In this document: positions 50,001 through 59,465 of the stretch, one piece after another
Position numbering within the stretch: the stretch's first letter is position 1
Layout: each line of letters starts with the position of its first letter
From: Owenia fusiformis
Lineage: Eukaryota > Annelida > Polychaeta > Sabellida > Oweniidae
Assembly: GCA_903813345.2 (NCBI GenBank)
Contig: CAIIXF020000008.1
Location: forward strand, 31,208,867-31,272,866
Direction of reading: 5' to 3'
Length of the DNA stretch: 64,000 bases
Notes under the pieces: model-generated
What the model saw: the letters and a program-made list of their open reading frames with translations, nothing else
Database searches by the model: none
Told to the model about the DNA's origin: nothing
Translations under genes and position numbers: made by a program

Positions 50001-53000
50001 TTAGATCAGAATTTATTAGTTTTCTTTCCATTGTTTGTTTACTTCTGGTTTGCTGTTGAATAAATATTTCTTGTAAACATTGACGAAAGCACATCATAAT
50101 AGTTGTTAGTTCAAAATGCAACCTGGACAATAGCAAATGTTTATGATTATAACTATTACATACGATGCAGATCATGATTTACCCACTAGTTTCCAAGTTT
50201 ATAACTGCCTGTCGTCCTGCCGATAATATGTGAAACTTTTAAAAGATGATAGTTTATACGTCAAATGCCGTGCAAAATATTGCACATCACTTGACGGACA
50301 TGACGGCAATTGCCGCTATTATCTATTGACATGCGCACTTATGCTTTATAATTTCATGTCAATTGTCGTGCAACATGGCAATTGCCGTACTTCACGTTAA
50401 ATGGGGTTATCGTCTCCACTGTCAAATATTCAATTATAAATAAATTTTATTCAAGTATTCACCTTAAAGGGCTAGTGAGTCTTGAAATATAAGTTATTCT
50501 TATATATTGAACATATTTTGAAAAATATTTAGGTTGTAAAACCGAATAAATAATCCAAAATTATTTCATTTTAGGGTCTTGAAGCCGAAATGCAAGCAAG
50601 GCAACCAAAATCTGAGGCACTCTGTGTGATTGGTCAAGAACTGATACAAAATGAACACTATGCAAAACGTGATATAGGATCGCGGATTCGTAGCCTTCAA
50701 GACAATTGGCTTAAGCTACAACAACTTGCAGCTGCACGACGAACCCGACTTGAAGATGCGGCTGAATCGCAACAAGTAAGAATTAAAGGAATTATAAGGG
50801 ATAGAAAGTGTACATTGTCAGAAGATGACATAAGTCACATGTTCAAATTCAATTTCTCTAAAAATGTACAGGTTTCCCTAATAACTGGCTATAATACTGA
50901 CTACGGAAATAATTAAACAGTTTACATATGCCATCTATTTTGTGAATACCTGCGCATCTTTCACAACTTCAGTTTTACTTGCGAAATATGCACAGGTATT
51001 CATTCACCTTAACAGAATGAACTATTTGTTGTAATATTAAACCCAATGTATTCAAATAGATGGCATATGTGAAGTAATTAATTTTTGTGATCAGTCGAGT
51101 CAGTTATGTAATGAGGGAAAGCCGTAACACAATGTTTAGAGAACTTAAAAGTGCACATGTACTGTAGAATCATGGCCATCTAGGGATTAGTTATCCCCTT
51201 CCTATTATTTACGTGCCCTGTCATGTTCAAAGGCAGAAGGGAAATTGTTGTAATTAGGTCCCTGGACAGTCCCTAGAAAACCAATTTAGAGGGGGAAAGT
51301 TAAATCCCTGGGTGTCTTAAGATTACCTGTTTATGTACAAGTTATTTAAAATGACATACATGTACAATATATTGATGTATACAGTTATAGTAAATATATT
51401 GCCATCCAATCAATTTACATTTACACGATTTTGAACAAAATGCTCAATTGGCCGGGCACCTGCCGATGAATCGGAGCAAATGTGAACCAGCCATTACTTG
51501 ATACTTCTAAAGATATATTTGAATTGTTTTACTACGATCATTTAGATTGTTTTACTCCTATAAGTTACTTAAATTGTTTTTCTACTTACTATAACTTAAA
51601 TTGTTTTACTCCTAGAATTTAACATTTTTATTACTATAACTAACATCGCTTTACTACTATTTTAGTACTATACAGATGCCAATGAAGCCGAGTCATGGAT
51701 GCGTGAGAAAATGCCTTTGGTCTGTAGCGACGACTATGGCAAAGACGAAGCAAGTGCTAAGGTATGTCGAGATAGCCTGTTTTAAAATTGTAAAAATTAA
51801 ACAGCAAGAATGACAATGACAATGGCATGAAGTCAATACTACGTTGTGTAAAAATTCAAGAAAATTTGGCAGTTAAGTATATTCAAATTTTTGAGAGAAA
51901 AGATGAGAAATAAGCGTGACCATTTGATTTTTATCAATATCTTATATCTCAAATCGGAAAAAAATGCCTGTCTCAATGAAACTCAATCTGACAAAACATA
52001 AAAGCTTCAAAATAATTTGAATACTATCACGAAGTCTTTAATTTTTCTATAATGTCATGCATGCATTTGGTTATTGAAGATAATTTTTTTGTAAATGTAA
52101 CTAATGATGATAATTTATAAATAAATTTAAAAAAAAACAAAAAAAACTAAGTCTTTAATAAAATGATTGAATTACTTATAAGGATGACCTTAAAGCAAGG
52201 TTATTGTTTTTGTGTCACAACCAAAAAGTGGTGACATATTGTTATGGTTTTATGACAGCGGTTGGTGTCTGTTACAAATGGTGGTGACATTTTGCATATT
52301 AATGCCTTGTAATTCATTATTTTATATTTGTCTTTCAGTCATTAGCCATGCGGCATAACCGACTAGATGAGGAGATCAACGCATACGAAGATGACATCAA
52401 CAGACTCAATGAACTCTCTACAATGATGACTAAGGCAGGAACAATGGTGAGAAACTCTTAACATCATTATTAAAAAATCAGAAATCAGAAGTCAGAAATC
52501 GAATAATTTTTGAGTATTTTTTTGTAAAGATGGCAAATTAATATCATTATGAATTGTAATTGTTTATAAGTTGCAAGTGAAATTGAAATTGAAATTGAAA
52601 TTGAAAAACTACGACTTTTGTCCAATTTTCATGAAATTCAATTTTGTTGTATAAGATACGTACACTTAAGTACACTTAAGATTATTACGTGGGCTACACT
52701 GATAACACATCTGAAAATTGATTGGTTCCGTTAAGTTGATTATCATGGACTTTGGTCAATTGTATTGTGATTTCCAATACGTCATATTCTTAAATAAGCT
52801 ATAGCTTTTATAACAATATTAAGAGAATAGGTGGATAAAGGTAAAACTCTACGTCATCTCTCCAAAAATAAAACCCCCATGAAGTTAATTTTAATAGCTA
52901 TCTGATACTTAAGCTCATAGTAATTATTCCCCAGTTTAGCCATTGGTCATTCTTCATGAGTTGATTAATATGTGATTAATATGACAACAGACACGCCTTT

Positions 53001-56000
53001 TGCATCATTGGTGCGACTTCTCATGCCGTAGGTTCATGACGCATTACTTACGAGTCACGGAGATGTGTTAATGAAAAATGGTTATGATTACTTTAACAAA
53101 TTTACAATATTGGGTAGATGTGCTAATTTTTGCGATGCACTAGGCGGGACATTCTGTCTATCCATTAGTTCACAAGTGTTGACAATTAAGAGTTGTGTGT
53201 TAGTTGCCATGGGGCTAGATATTGTATATCCTCTGAAAATTAAATTTCTCGAGATTTTATTGCTCTCTCTTACAGTTTTTTTTATGTTTACTCATTTGAT
53301 TTTAATAAAATGATAGACTTTCAGGCATACTATCTTGGTGTCATTCCCTTTGCTTTAAATGCTGCCTTAAGCCTGACAGTTTCCAGAATTGGCTACGACT
53401 ATAGTGCATATATAGCAATAAAGAGTATGATAATTGGCAAATTTTAATGAGTAGCTGTATCTTTAAACTGTACTAACATACACTCACCTCCAAAAGTTTG
53501 GCAAAAGTAGATTTCCCATTGGATAGCATGTTAAAACCTGTTTATATTTTGGATTTCAATTATTTTTCACATAGTTGCATGAGGTCAGAAATTAAATACA
53601 AATTGATTTTATTGAAAATATGAAAAGGAAGTTTTTATTTTGATAAAGAACACTGAAAAATATGCATTAAGTTAATATGTGGTTAAATAGGGGAGGTGGT
53701 TTTGCCAAACTTATTGAGAGAAGTGTAAGTCCATTGTATTTATTTCATAATTTTAATGCAAAAAATATTTTCCATTAGCCTACAAATAATAATCAACCAA
53801 GAAACATTTGGGGATCGGAACATAATAAAACGGTTTGTTTATACTGTACATATATTTCTTCAAGATCTAATAAATGTTGTTGTCGCTCAACATGTGTATC
53901 CATAGAAACAGTCATGGAGGCCATGCCTATTCTACACTTTAAAATCAAAAGAATTCTCTCATTTTTCGATACTTCAGAGAGTGGAAATGTCGTCTGCTCA
54001 TGCTTATTTCACTGATTTCTCTCTAAAATTTGAATGAACTGCCTGATTTTCTTGCATTTCTTTATAATTTAGAGTATTAACGACATGCCTGTTTATTTCA
54101 TTCCTTGCTAATTCCACTCCTTTCCACTCTATTTTGCATTTTAAAACATGGCCACCATGACAAGTTTTATTTGGAATTGTAAACATTTGTGTTGTTGTTA
54201 TAGTCTAAATATAAAACACCAAGACAGGTATTGTATGTCAGAATATTGATATTGTAGAATATTGATATTGTAGAATGTGAATGTTTGGCTTGAGATATGA
54301 CAATCTTAATCTATTGATCTGCTCAATGGGTATCATTTTTATTTTACCATTTTTATTATGTCAAATACATTTTCAAATGAACTTTGAGCAGATCATATAG
54401 ATGTTATTTAAATGAACAGTATATATTATACAGGGTGGTCCAAAAAGATGTATACATTTTTGATAAAGTAGCATGTTTTATTATAAGTAAACTTAACAAG
54501 TTCACAATTCTATAAGAAATGACTTTGAAAAAAATTGTTAAATTTTCCCTTCAATAGAAAAAGCTAGTACTCTATCAAAAATGTATGCATCTTTTTGGAC
54601 CACCCTTTATATGAGTGTGTAGCATGGCTTTTTCATGTTTATGTAAGGCGAGATGGGAGAAGAATATAATGATAAGTCGAATTCCTTGAAACATCTTCGG
54701 ATTCAGCCCAAAAATCGTGACCCCATTGAGGTCACAGTTGTGGATGCTCCCCAACAATATGGCGAAAAGTAATGGCTGACTTATTGTGGTACTTCGTTGT
54801 GGATGCTCCCCACCAATATGGCCAAAAGTAATGGCTGACTTATTGTGGTACTTCGTTGTGGATGCTCCCCACCAATATGGCCAAAAGTAATGGCTGACTT
54901 ATTGTGGTACTTCGTTGTGGATGCTCCCCACCAATATGGCAAAAAGTAATGGCTGACTTATGGTGGTATTTCGCTGCAGATGCTCCCCACCAATATGGCC
55001 AAAAGTAATGGCTGACTTATTGTGGTACTTCGTTGTGGATGCTCCCCACCAATATGGCCAAAAGTAATGACTGACTTATTGTGGTACTTCGTTGTGGATG
55101 CTCCCCACCAATATGGCCAAAAGTTGTGGATGCTCCCCACCAATATGGCCAAAAGTAATGACTGACTTATTGTGGTACTTCGTTGTGGATGCTCCCCACC
55201 AATATGGCCAAAAGTAATGGCTGACTTATTGTGGTACTTCGTTGTGGATGCTCCCAACCAATATGGCCAAAAGTAATGGCTGACTTATTGTGGTACTTCG
55301 TTGTGGATGCTCCCCACCAATATGGCCAAAAGTAATGACTGACTTATTGTGGTACTACGTTGTGGATGCTCCCCACCAATATGGCCAAAAGTTGTGGATG
55401 CTCCCCACCAATATGGCCAAAAGTAATGACTGACTTATTGTGGTACTTCGTTGTGGATGCTCCCCACCAATATGGCCAAAAGTAATGGCTGACTTATTGT
55501 GGTACTTCGTTGTGGATGCTCCCCACCAATGTGGCCAAAAGTAATGGCTGACTTATTGTGGTACTTCGTTGTGGATGCTCCCCACCAATATGGCCAAAAG
55601 TAATGGCTGACTTATGGTGGTATTTCGCTGCGGATGCTCCCCACCAATATGGCCAAAAGTAATGGCTGACTTATGGTGGTACTTTGTTGTGGATGCTCCC
55701 CACCAATATGGCCAAAAGTAATGGCTGACTTATTGTGGTACTTCGTTGTGGATGCTCCCCACCAATATGGCCAAAAGTAATGGCTGACTTATGGTGGTAT
55801 TTCGTTGTAGATGCTCCCAACCAATATGGCCAAAAGTAATGGCTGAGTTATGGTGGTACTTCGTGCCTTGTATCGATTCACGTGTTGAAACAAACAATCA
55901 GAGGTGACAAATAGATGATAATTCATCCTAACTATGTGTGAATTGCAAATATGGATAACAGATCAATTACAACTTGTTATGCTCCTACCTGCTTATTATT

Positions 56001-57420
56001 CCTAAATAAACAGCAATTTCATGTGTAGATATTTTCATAAACACCATATTTTGCTTCATCCAGCTTCGAAGAAACCAACGATGCTATCATCTATTGATGG
56101 TGAAAGTTGAAGATGATTTCAAATTAAAACAATTTTTGGACTATTAGGATCCAAATTAGGGAATTGTCCTTTTAAGTTCACAATTAAATCAAGGGTTGAT
56201 TTTGTAGTAAATCCAAGCTTTATTTAAACAAGTAGCTAAGATTAATTACAAATCCATGCTTTACTTGAACAAGAGTCTTAAGGTGTGTTGTGATTTAAGG
56301 TTCAATTTAAGACGAGTATACAATAAGATATGTATACAATAAAAAATTATAAGACAAGTATACAATAACAATTAATTGTATATGATTGTGCATGTGTGTG
56401 TAGGTTGTGTATGCGTATGTATTGGTTTAAAGAATATGGTAGCACATTTTTAAACATCATTGTGCTTTCGTGAAATGTACACTGGCAATTAACAGTACTA
56501 TACAGTGCTGCTCATGAAACAGTGCTGGACAGCGCTGTAAAACGGTACTGTACATTGCTGTTTTCTAAAACAGTGCTGTACAATGCTGAAAAAAGTACTG
56601 CACTATGCTGCTCAAAACAGTGTTGTTAGAATAGCACTGTTTTGCTCATTCTGCACTGTTCAGTACTGTTTACAGCACTTTACAGTGCTGCAAGATTATG
56701 TTGCGGATTGGGGGATGTATTATGCTTTTGTGAACATTTTTTATGCATGAGCTGCACGGTTTTAGAAGTTATAAAACTTCACATATTCATAGTGTATACC
56801 TGACATTTTTAATGATTTAACAAATCATTAGTGAAATATATTCCAGCATTTTATAACATTTATGTAGCAATTTTAACACAAACTTATTAATATTAACTTA
56901 TTTTAAAACATTTACTGCTGCTTTTGGTGTAGCCAGCTATGAGGAAGGCGAGTCTAAGAAAAATATCTTTCAGACTGAACCTGTGAACATGATGCCTCGG
57001 AATACTATGCCATCCCAGTTGGCTTACATTTTGCCTCACCTATTTCAATGTGCCTCATCTTATTTCAATTTGCCTCACCTAATCTTTGGATGCTGGCTAG
57101 ACTCCTTACTCCCATAACTTGTATGAACAGAATAATTTATTTACTAGAATAGTACCTCACTTTTATTATCAACAATGCAAGATTTTGACTCAAACTGTTT
57201 CAACAATTTTCAGGCCTCTCCCGGAGCTAAATTTAAGGCGTTTGAGTTCTCAGACCAAGATCTTGAGGAACCAGCAGCGGAGGAAGAGCCAGAAGAAATA
57301 GAAGTTGAGGAAGTTGTCGAGAGGGAGGTATTACAGGATGTCGTTGAAGAACGGAAAATTCCCCAGGTTAAATCTGCCTACCCTTACAAGGGCCAAGGAC
57401 TGGATATACCAAAAGGAGAG
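40283..57420 (+). CDS. Beta-heavy spectrin, 5' half (17 coding exons; runs off the window)
   Basis: Coding exons: 40283-40420, 40862-41032, 41312-41428, 42143-42300, 42693-42808, 43942-44054, 44423-44610, 44921-45103, 45508-45682, 46117-46199, 46438-46576, 48252-48457, 48760-48937, 50575-50775, 51666-51761, 52339-52446, 57214-57420. All phases match; 859 residues are in the window. The start [20 protein letters not shown] follows a splice acceptor at 40268-40269, so an untranslated exon lies upstream. Two CH domains (about 16-142 and 155-271) bind F-actin; about four spectrin repeats follow, then an Asp/Glu-rich linker and the first part of an SH3 domain. An SH3 domain after the fourth repeat is the mark of beta-heavy spectrin (Drosophila karst, C. 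elegans sma-1, related to vertebrate SPTBN5), the apical partner of alpha-spectrin in epithelia. The remaining repeats and C-terminal part are beyond the window. No defect seen. Confidence 0.95.
40432..40570. repeat. R3 family copy in spectrin intron 1
   Basis: AGTAAAGCCTGTCTAAGTGG starts 12 bp after the exon 1 donor and runs on with GTTCTACTCGGGAGGTGTTC and GTTCCACTTACTTAGGTG. It is an older, diverged copy. Confidence 0.5.
41807..42122. repeat. R3 family copy in spectrin intron 3
   Basis: It starts ACAGTAGAACCTATTTAGGT and ends TTTACAGGTTTCACTGTA. Its middle (about 41893-42030) carries an extra block with ACAGGCGATTTTCACTGG, whose inverted relative stands just upstream at about 41640-41772. 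Confidence 0.55.
42809..43941 (+). other. Spectrin intron 5 (1.1 kb)
   Basis: It holds a C-run at 43002-43011 and the R2 copy at 43697-43809. Nothing else was recognised. Confidence 0.6.
43697..43809. repeat. R2 family copy (best preserved)
   Basis: It starts ATGTCACCACCAAAAGTGG and ends GGAGGTGGTGACAT, an inverted pair of ATGTCACCACC. The shared block continues past the right end as TTTGCATGTTTATGCCTTG, so the true element border may lie further out. 113 bp between the inverted words. Confidence 0.7.
44423..52446 (+). CDS. Spectrin repeat exons 7-16
   Basis: Heptad-rich triple-helical repeats begin with LLRWIQQKL in exon 7 and include [52 protein letters not shown] and [12 protein letters not shown]. 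Exon boundaries do not follow repeat boundaries strictly. Exon 16 ends at about residue 790 within what would be the fifth repeat, after which the linker and SH3 exon are inserted. Confidence 0.93.
45133..45347. repeat. Degenerate ~24 bp tandem repeat
   Basis: About nine copies of an AAAAAGGTGCAATGTTGTACCT-like unit, diverged, in spectrin intron 8. Confidence 0.65.
45706..45768 (+). repeat. R1 fragment next to a spectrin exon
   Basis: AAAAAGAGTGGAATCAGTAAGG through ACAGGCATGTATTCAA, beginning 24 bp after the exon 9 donor. Only the central part of the family is present. Confidence 0.55.
46577..48251 (+). other. Spectrin intron 11 (1.7 kb)
   Basis: No repeat family or gene was recognised in this AT-rich intron. 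Confidence 0.5.
49207..50421. mobile_element. 1.2 kb TIR element with 5 bp target duplication TCAAA
   Basis: The ends CAGTGGAGACGATAACCCCA pair perfectly over the first 29 bases, and imperfectly to about 66. TCAAA flanks both sides (49202-49206 and 50422-50426). Sub-terminal words such as CAATTGACGTG and GGCAATTGCCG recur. No transposase remnant was seen. It sits in spectrin intron 13. Superfamily not assigned. Confidence 0.87.
51515..51665. repeat. Degenerate TAAATTGTTTTACT tandem tract before spectrin exon 15
   Basis: About five copies of a word like AAATTGTTTTACTCCTATAA run up to the splice acceptor of exon 15, so they form its pyrimidine-rich tract. Confidence 0.6.
51790..51915 (+). repeat. 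R1 family copy, strongly diverged
   Basis: GGCATGAAGTCAATACT, AATTCAAGAAAATTTGGCAG and TTCAAATTTTTGAGAG occur in family order. Confidence 0.4.
52211..52291. repeat. R2 family copy, short
   Basis: TGTGTCACAACCAAAAAGTG ... GTGACATATTGTTATGG ... GGTGGTGACATTTTGCAT, then TTAATGCCTTGT. It lies in spectrin intron 15, just before exon 16. Confidence 0.65.
53481..53725. mobile_element. Tc1-like MITE (AGTTTGGCAAAA ends)
   Basis: The ends CACTCACCTCCAAAAGTTTG and (complement) CACTTCTCTCAATAAGTTTG share AAGTTTGGCAAAA and are flanked by TA on both sides. 245 bp without an ORF. The AAGTTTGGC word is typical of Tc1-type termini. Confidence 0.7.
53998..54158 (-). repeat. R1 family copy
   Basis: It starts TGCTCATGCTTATTTCACTG, carries TTTCTCTCTAAAATTTGAAT and TTCATTCCTTGCTAATTCC, and ends AACATGGCCACCATGAC. 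A partial copy of the outer end (CATGCCTATTCTACACT) lies just before it at about 53921. Confidence 0.75.
54431..54607. mobile_element. Mariner-like MITE (CAGGGTGGTCCAAAAAG ends)
   Basis: The left end CAGGGTGGTCCAAAAAGATG and the right-end complement AAGGGTGGTCCAAAAAGATG match over about 34 bases. TA flanks both sides. 177 bp, no ORF. Confidence 0.85.
54738..55863. repeat. 59 bp minisatellite, about 20 units
   Basis: The unit starts TTGTGGATGCTCCCCACCAA and continues TATGGCCAAAAGTAATGGCT. Two units are cut to about 32 bp (near 55122 and 55389), each followed by the same ATGACTGAC variant, which shows block duplication inside the array. Located in spectrin intron 16. Confidence 0.95.
56488..56695. 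repeat. ACAGTGCTG short-word cluster
   Basis: About fifteen variants of ACAGTGCTG and its complement CAGCACTGT lie close together in both orientations, ending in TTTACAGTGCTGCAA. It can form many small hairpins. Confidence 0.7.
57214..57420 (+). CDS. Spectrin acidic linker and first part of the SH3 domain (exon 17)
   Basis: Residues about 791-859. A Glu-rich linker is followed by [20 protein letters not shown], the RT-loop start of an SH3 domain (the ALYDY-type motif reads SAYPY). The exon ends in phase 0 at GTAGGT, so the domain is split by an intron. I found no matching second half (with the expected Trp-Trp) before the window ends. Confidence 0.88.
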
Positions 57421-57912
57421 GTAGGTGTTAATAAGTCATTATCAATTGTTCCACCGAGTTAAGTTTGAGCAGGGATAGAGAGTAGCCATCTATTGATTCA
57501 TCTGTTTGTCTATTTCCTTATTTGTCTCTCTGGGTGATAACTCAAATACTAGTTGACAGAGTTTGTTCCAATTTTAATAAGCTCCTGCCTTAAGGCATAC
57601 AACCTCTACTCGTGAAGGCATTTCAAATATCACTTCTCAATTCAAAACTTATTGATAAAAATGTAATCTTCAAATTTTAATTTAGTGTTCAAATTAGTAG
57701 GGTGCTGGTAAAATAATCTCTGACTGTTGGTACATTATTTGAAAAAAAATTCAGTGCTGGAATGGATTATTTATAAATTAATTAAAATTATATTTAATAT
57801 CTAATTAAAGTTGCTGTTGGTGATGATAATGCCAGTATATATGGAAGTAATTTTTTATCACACAAAGGATATTTTCTCATATTGAGGTATCGCGACATAT
57901 TACATAAATAAT

Positions 57913-57918
57913 TTTATT
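57913..57918 (-). terminator. Polyadenylation signal AATAAA of the GPCR gene
   Basis: TTTATT on the plus strand, about 70 bp downstream of the GPCR stop codon. Confidence 0.5.
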
Positions 57919-57987
57919 ATTTTTCTGTACAAATTATTATTTTGATCAATCAATTTACTTATACAAATATAATATACTACTATATCA

Positions 57988-59451
57988 TCATTGAGCAATA
58001 GGCAACCCAAGTTCAGAATTTTTCTTTTCATTGTTCGTTGAAAAAGCAGTTTTCTGATGGACGCCGTTGTAGTGGTGACTTTGGGTGGAGCGATTTTTTG
58101 TAAGTACTTCCGGTGTGAAAGGACCACACGGGGTATCATAAAGTTGGACTTGTAACACTTTGATGTTACATTTTCCTGCATTGTCAATTGTTTTTACGTC
58201 AGGTTTTGTTGGCTTTTCATCCTTGACTTCTACAGTGATGTCACTTGCAGATGTTTTTCTGTCTGATGTGATGTCGAGTAATTCCACATTTGTATGATTT
58301 TTCTTTGCTTGAATAACAGGGGTTGTCAACATATTTTGAGCCGATACTTCTTTCACATTTAGTTTTGTCAAAGAATTTAGTTTGTCTCTTGTCCTTGAGT
58401 TAAAGGTGTCGCCATTAGTAGGGCTGGTAGAACTGTCCCGGAAAATGATTGTATTACAAGAAATCTTAGCACACTGCCTGCGGAAAGACCTTTTGAAATC
58501 TTTCCTGAAAATCCCATAGACTAACGGATTAATTGCACTCGCAACATATTGAAACCATGACGCAAAAAGATTAGCATAGGCAGGCACCATGTTTGTATTT
58601 TCAAGAACAACCTTGAGGAGTTTAGTGACACAAAATGGTGTCATACATATGAAGAAAAAGGCCACGACGATGAGGAGACTTGTGATTGTCTTTTTTGTGT
58701 GCTTGCTTTTAGATTGCTCCTTTCTCGTCTTTTTCTGTGTTGAGCCATTCAGTTCAGTTATGTCACCAATGCTTGGGGCTGCTGGCATGCTCTTATCCAT
58801 TCGTTTCACCTCCTTAATGATCTTTAAGTAGCAATAGATCATGATGATCCCTGGGAGTAGAAAACAAATGATGAATGCGGCGATGACGTAGATTACGGCT
58901 GCTTGATAGTTCCAGTCGATGGCGCAGATGACCTCCCAATAATCATACTGTATCCAGTCCATAATAATCGGCACCGAACCAAATATAAGTCCTAAAATCC
59001 ACCCGTACATCACCATACCGACTACCCTTTGTTTTGTTATCATCGTCACATATTTCATTGGATGGATAATAGCCATATATCGATCAATGCTGACAAAAGC
59101 AAGTGTTGACATTGAAGCGATTATGAACACATAGTTCAATCCACAGTTTAAAAGGCACCATATTTTTGGCATTTCGTCAGCATCTGTGACCAGTTGCACG
59201 AATGTGGTCATCATGATAAGACTTGCTGTACACAAATCAACAATACTTAGATTTAGGATGAAAATGTTTGATATCTGCTCCCGAAGTCGTGAGTTTGTTT
59301 TGATCGCCATGATCACTGCAACGTTTCCAATGACGGAAAACACAATGATGAAAAAGAGGATGATTCCTGAGATGATAATAGCGATGTTGTCACGGCGTTG
59401 AATAATTACTGTTGCATTGTGGGATGTATCGTTCCATTTAACGTCATCCAT
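57988..59451 (-). CDS. Class A (rhodopsin-family) GPCR, orphan, 487 aa, nested in a spectrin intron
   Basis: The coding part is one exon. N-terminal NDTS and NAT are glycosylation sites. Landmarks: N43 in TM1 (GNVAV), D72 in TM2 (NLSIVDL), C99 at the top of TM3 with a Cys in the second extracellular loop (VICAIDW), D123-R124-Y125, Trp in TM4, Pro in TM5, CMTP in TM6 and NPLVY in TM7. The tail is about 150 residues, Ser/Thr-rich. TM3 has Asn at the place of the amine-binding Asp (3.32) and TM7 has Tyr, not Lys, at 7.43, so neither an amine receptor nor an opsin is supported. TM6 lacks the usual CWxP Trp. Some patterns recall GPR161-type receptors, but this is weak. CAG after a pyrimidine tract directly precedes the ATG, so an untranslated exon upstream is likely. 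AATAAA lies about 70 bp past the stop (57918-57913, minus). Confidence 0.95.
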   Translation of the reverse strand: MDDVKWNDTSHNATVIIQRRDNIAIIISGIILFFIIVFSVIGNVAVIMAIKTNSRLREQISNIFILNLSIVDLCTASLIMMTTFVQLVTDADEMPKIWCLLNCGLNYVFIIASMSTLAFVSIDRYMAIIHPMKYVTMITKQRVVGMVMYGWILGLIFGSVPIIMDWIQYDYWEVICAIDWNYQAAVIYVIAAFIICFLLPGIIMIYCYLKIIKEVKRMDKSMPAAPSIGDITELNGSTQKKTRKEQSKSKHTKKTITSLLIVVAFFFICMTPFCVTKLLKVVLENTNMVPAYANLFASWFQYVASAINPLVYGIFRKDFKRSFRRQCAKISCNTIIFRDSSTSPTNGDTFNSRTRDKLNSLTKLNVKEVSAQNMLTTPVIQAKKNHTNVELLDITSDRKTSASDITVEVKDEKPTKPDVKTIDNAGKCNIKVLQVQLYDTPCGPFTPEVLTKNRSTQSHHYNGVHQKTAFSTNNEKKNSELGLPIAQ

Positions 59452-59465
59452 CTGAAAAACACAAA
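59452..59465 (-). promoter_or_regulatory. Putative 3' splice acceptor abutting the GPCR start codon
   Basis: The minus strand reads TTTTTGTGTTTTTCAG and then ATG. The pyrimidine-rich run and CAG form a good acceptor; the upstream exon was not identified. Confidence 0.55.

Noticed and set aside
54958-55257. 99-codon minus-strand ORF with repeated Ser/Ile/His blocks
   Set aside because: It is a reading of the 59 bp minisatellite.
54738-55863. Regularly spaced repeat that could suggest a CRISPR array
   Set aside because: The units are directly abutting with no variable spacers, and the DNA is animal nuclear; it is a minisatellite.
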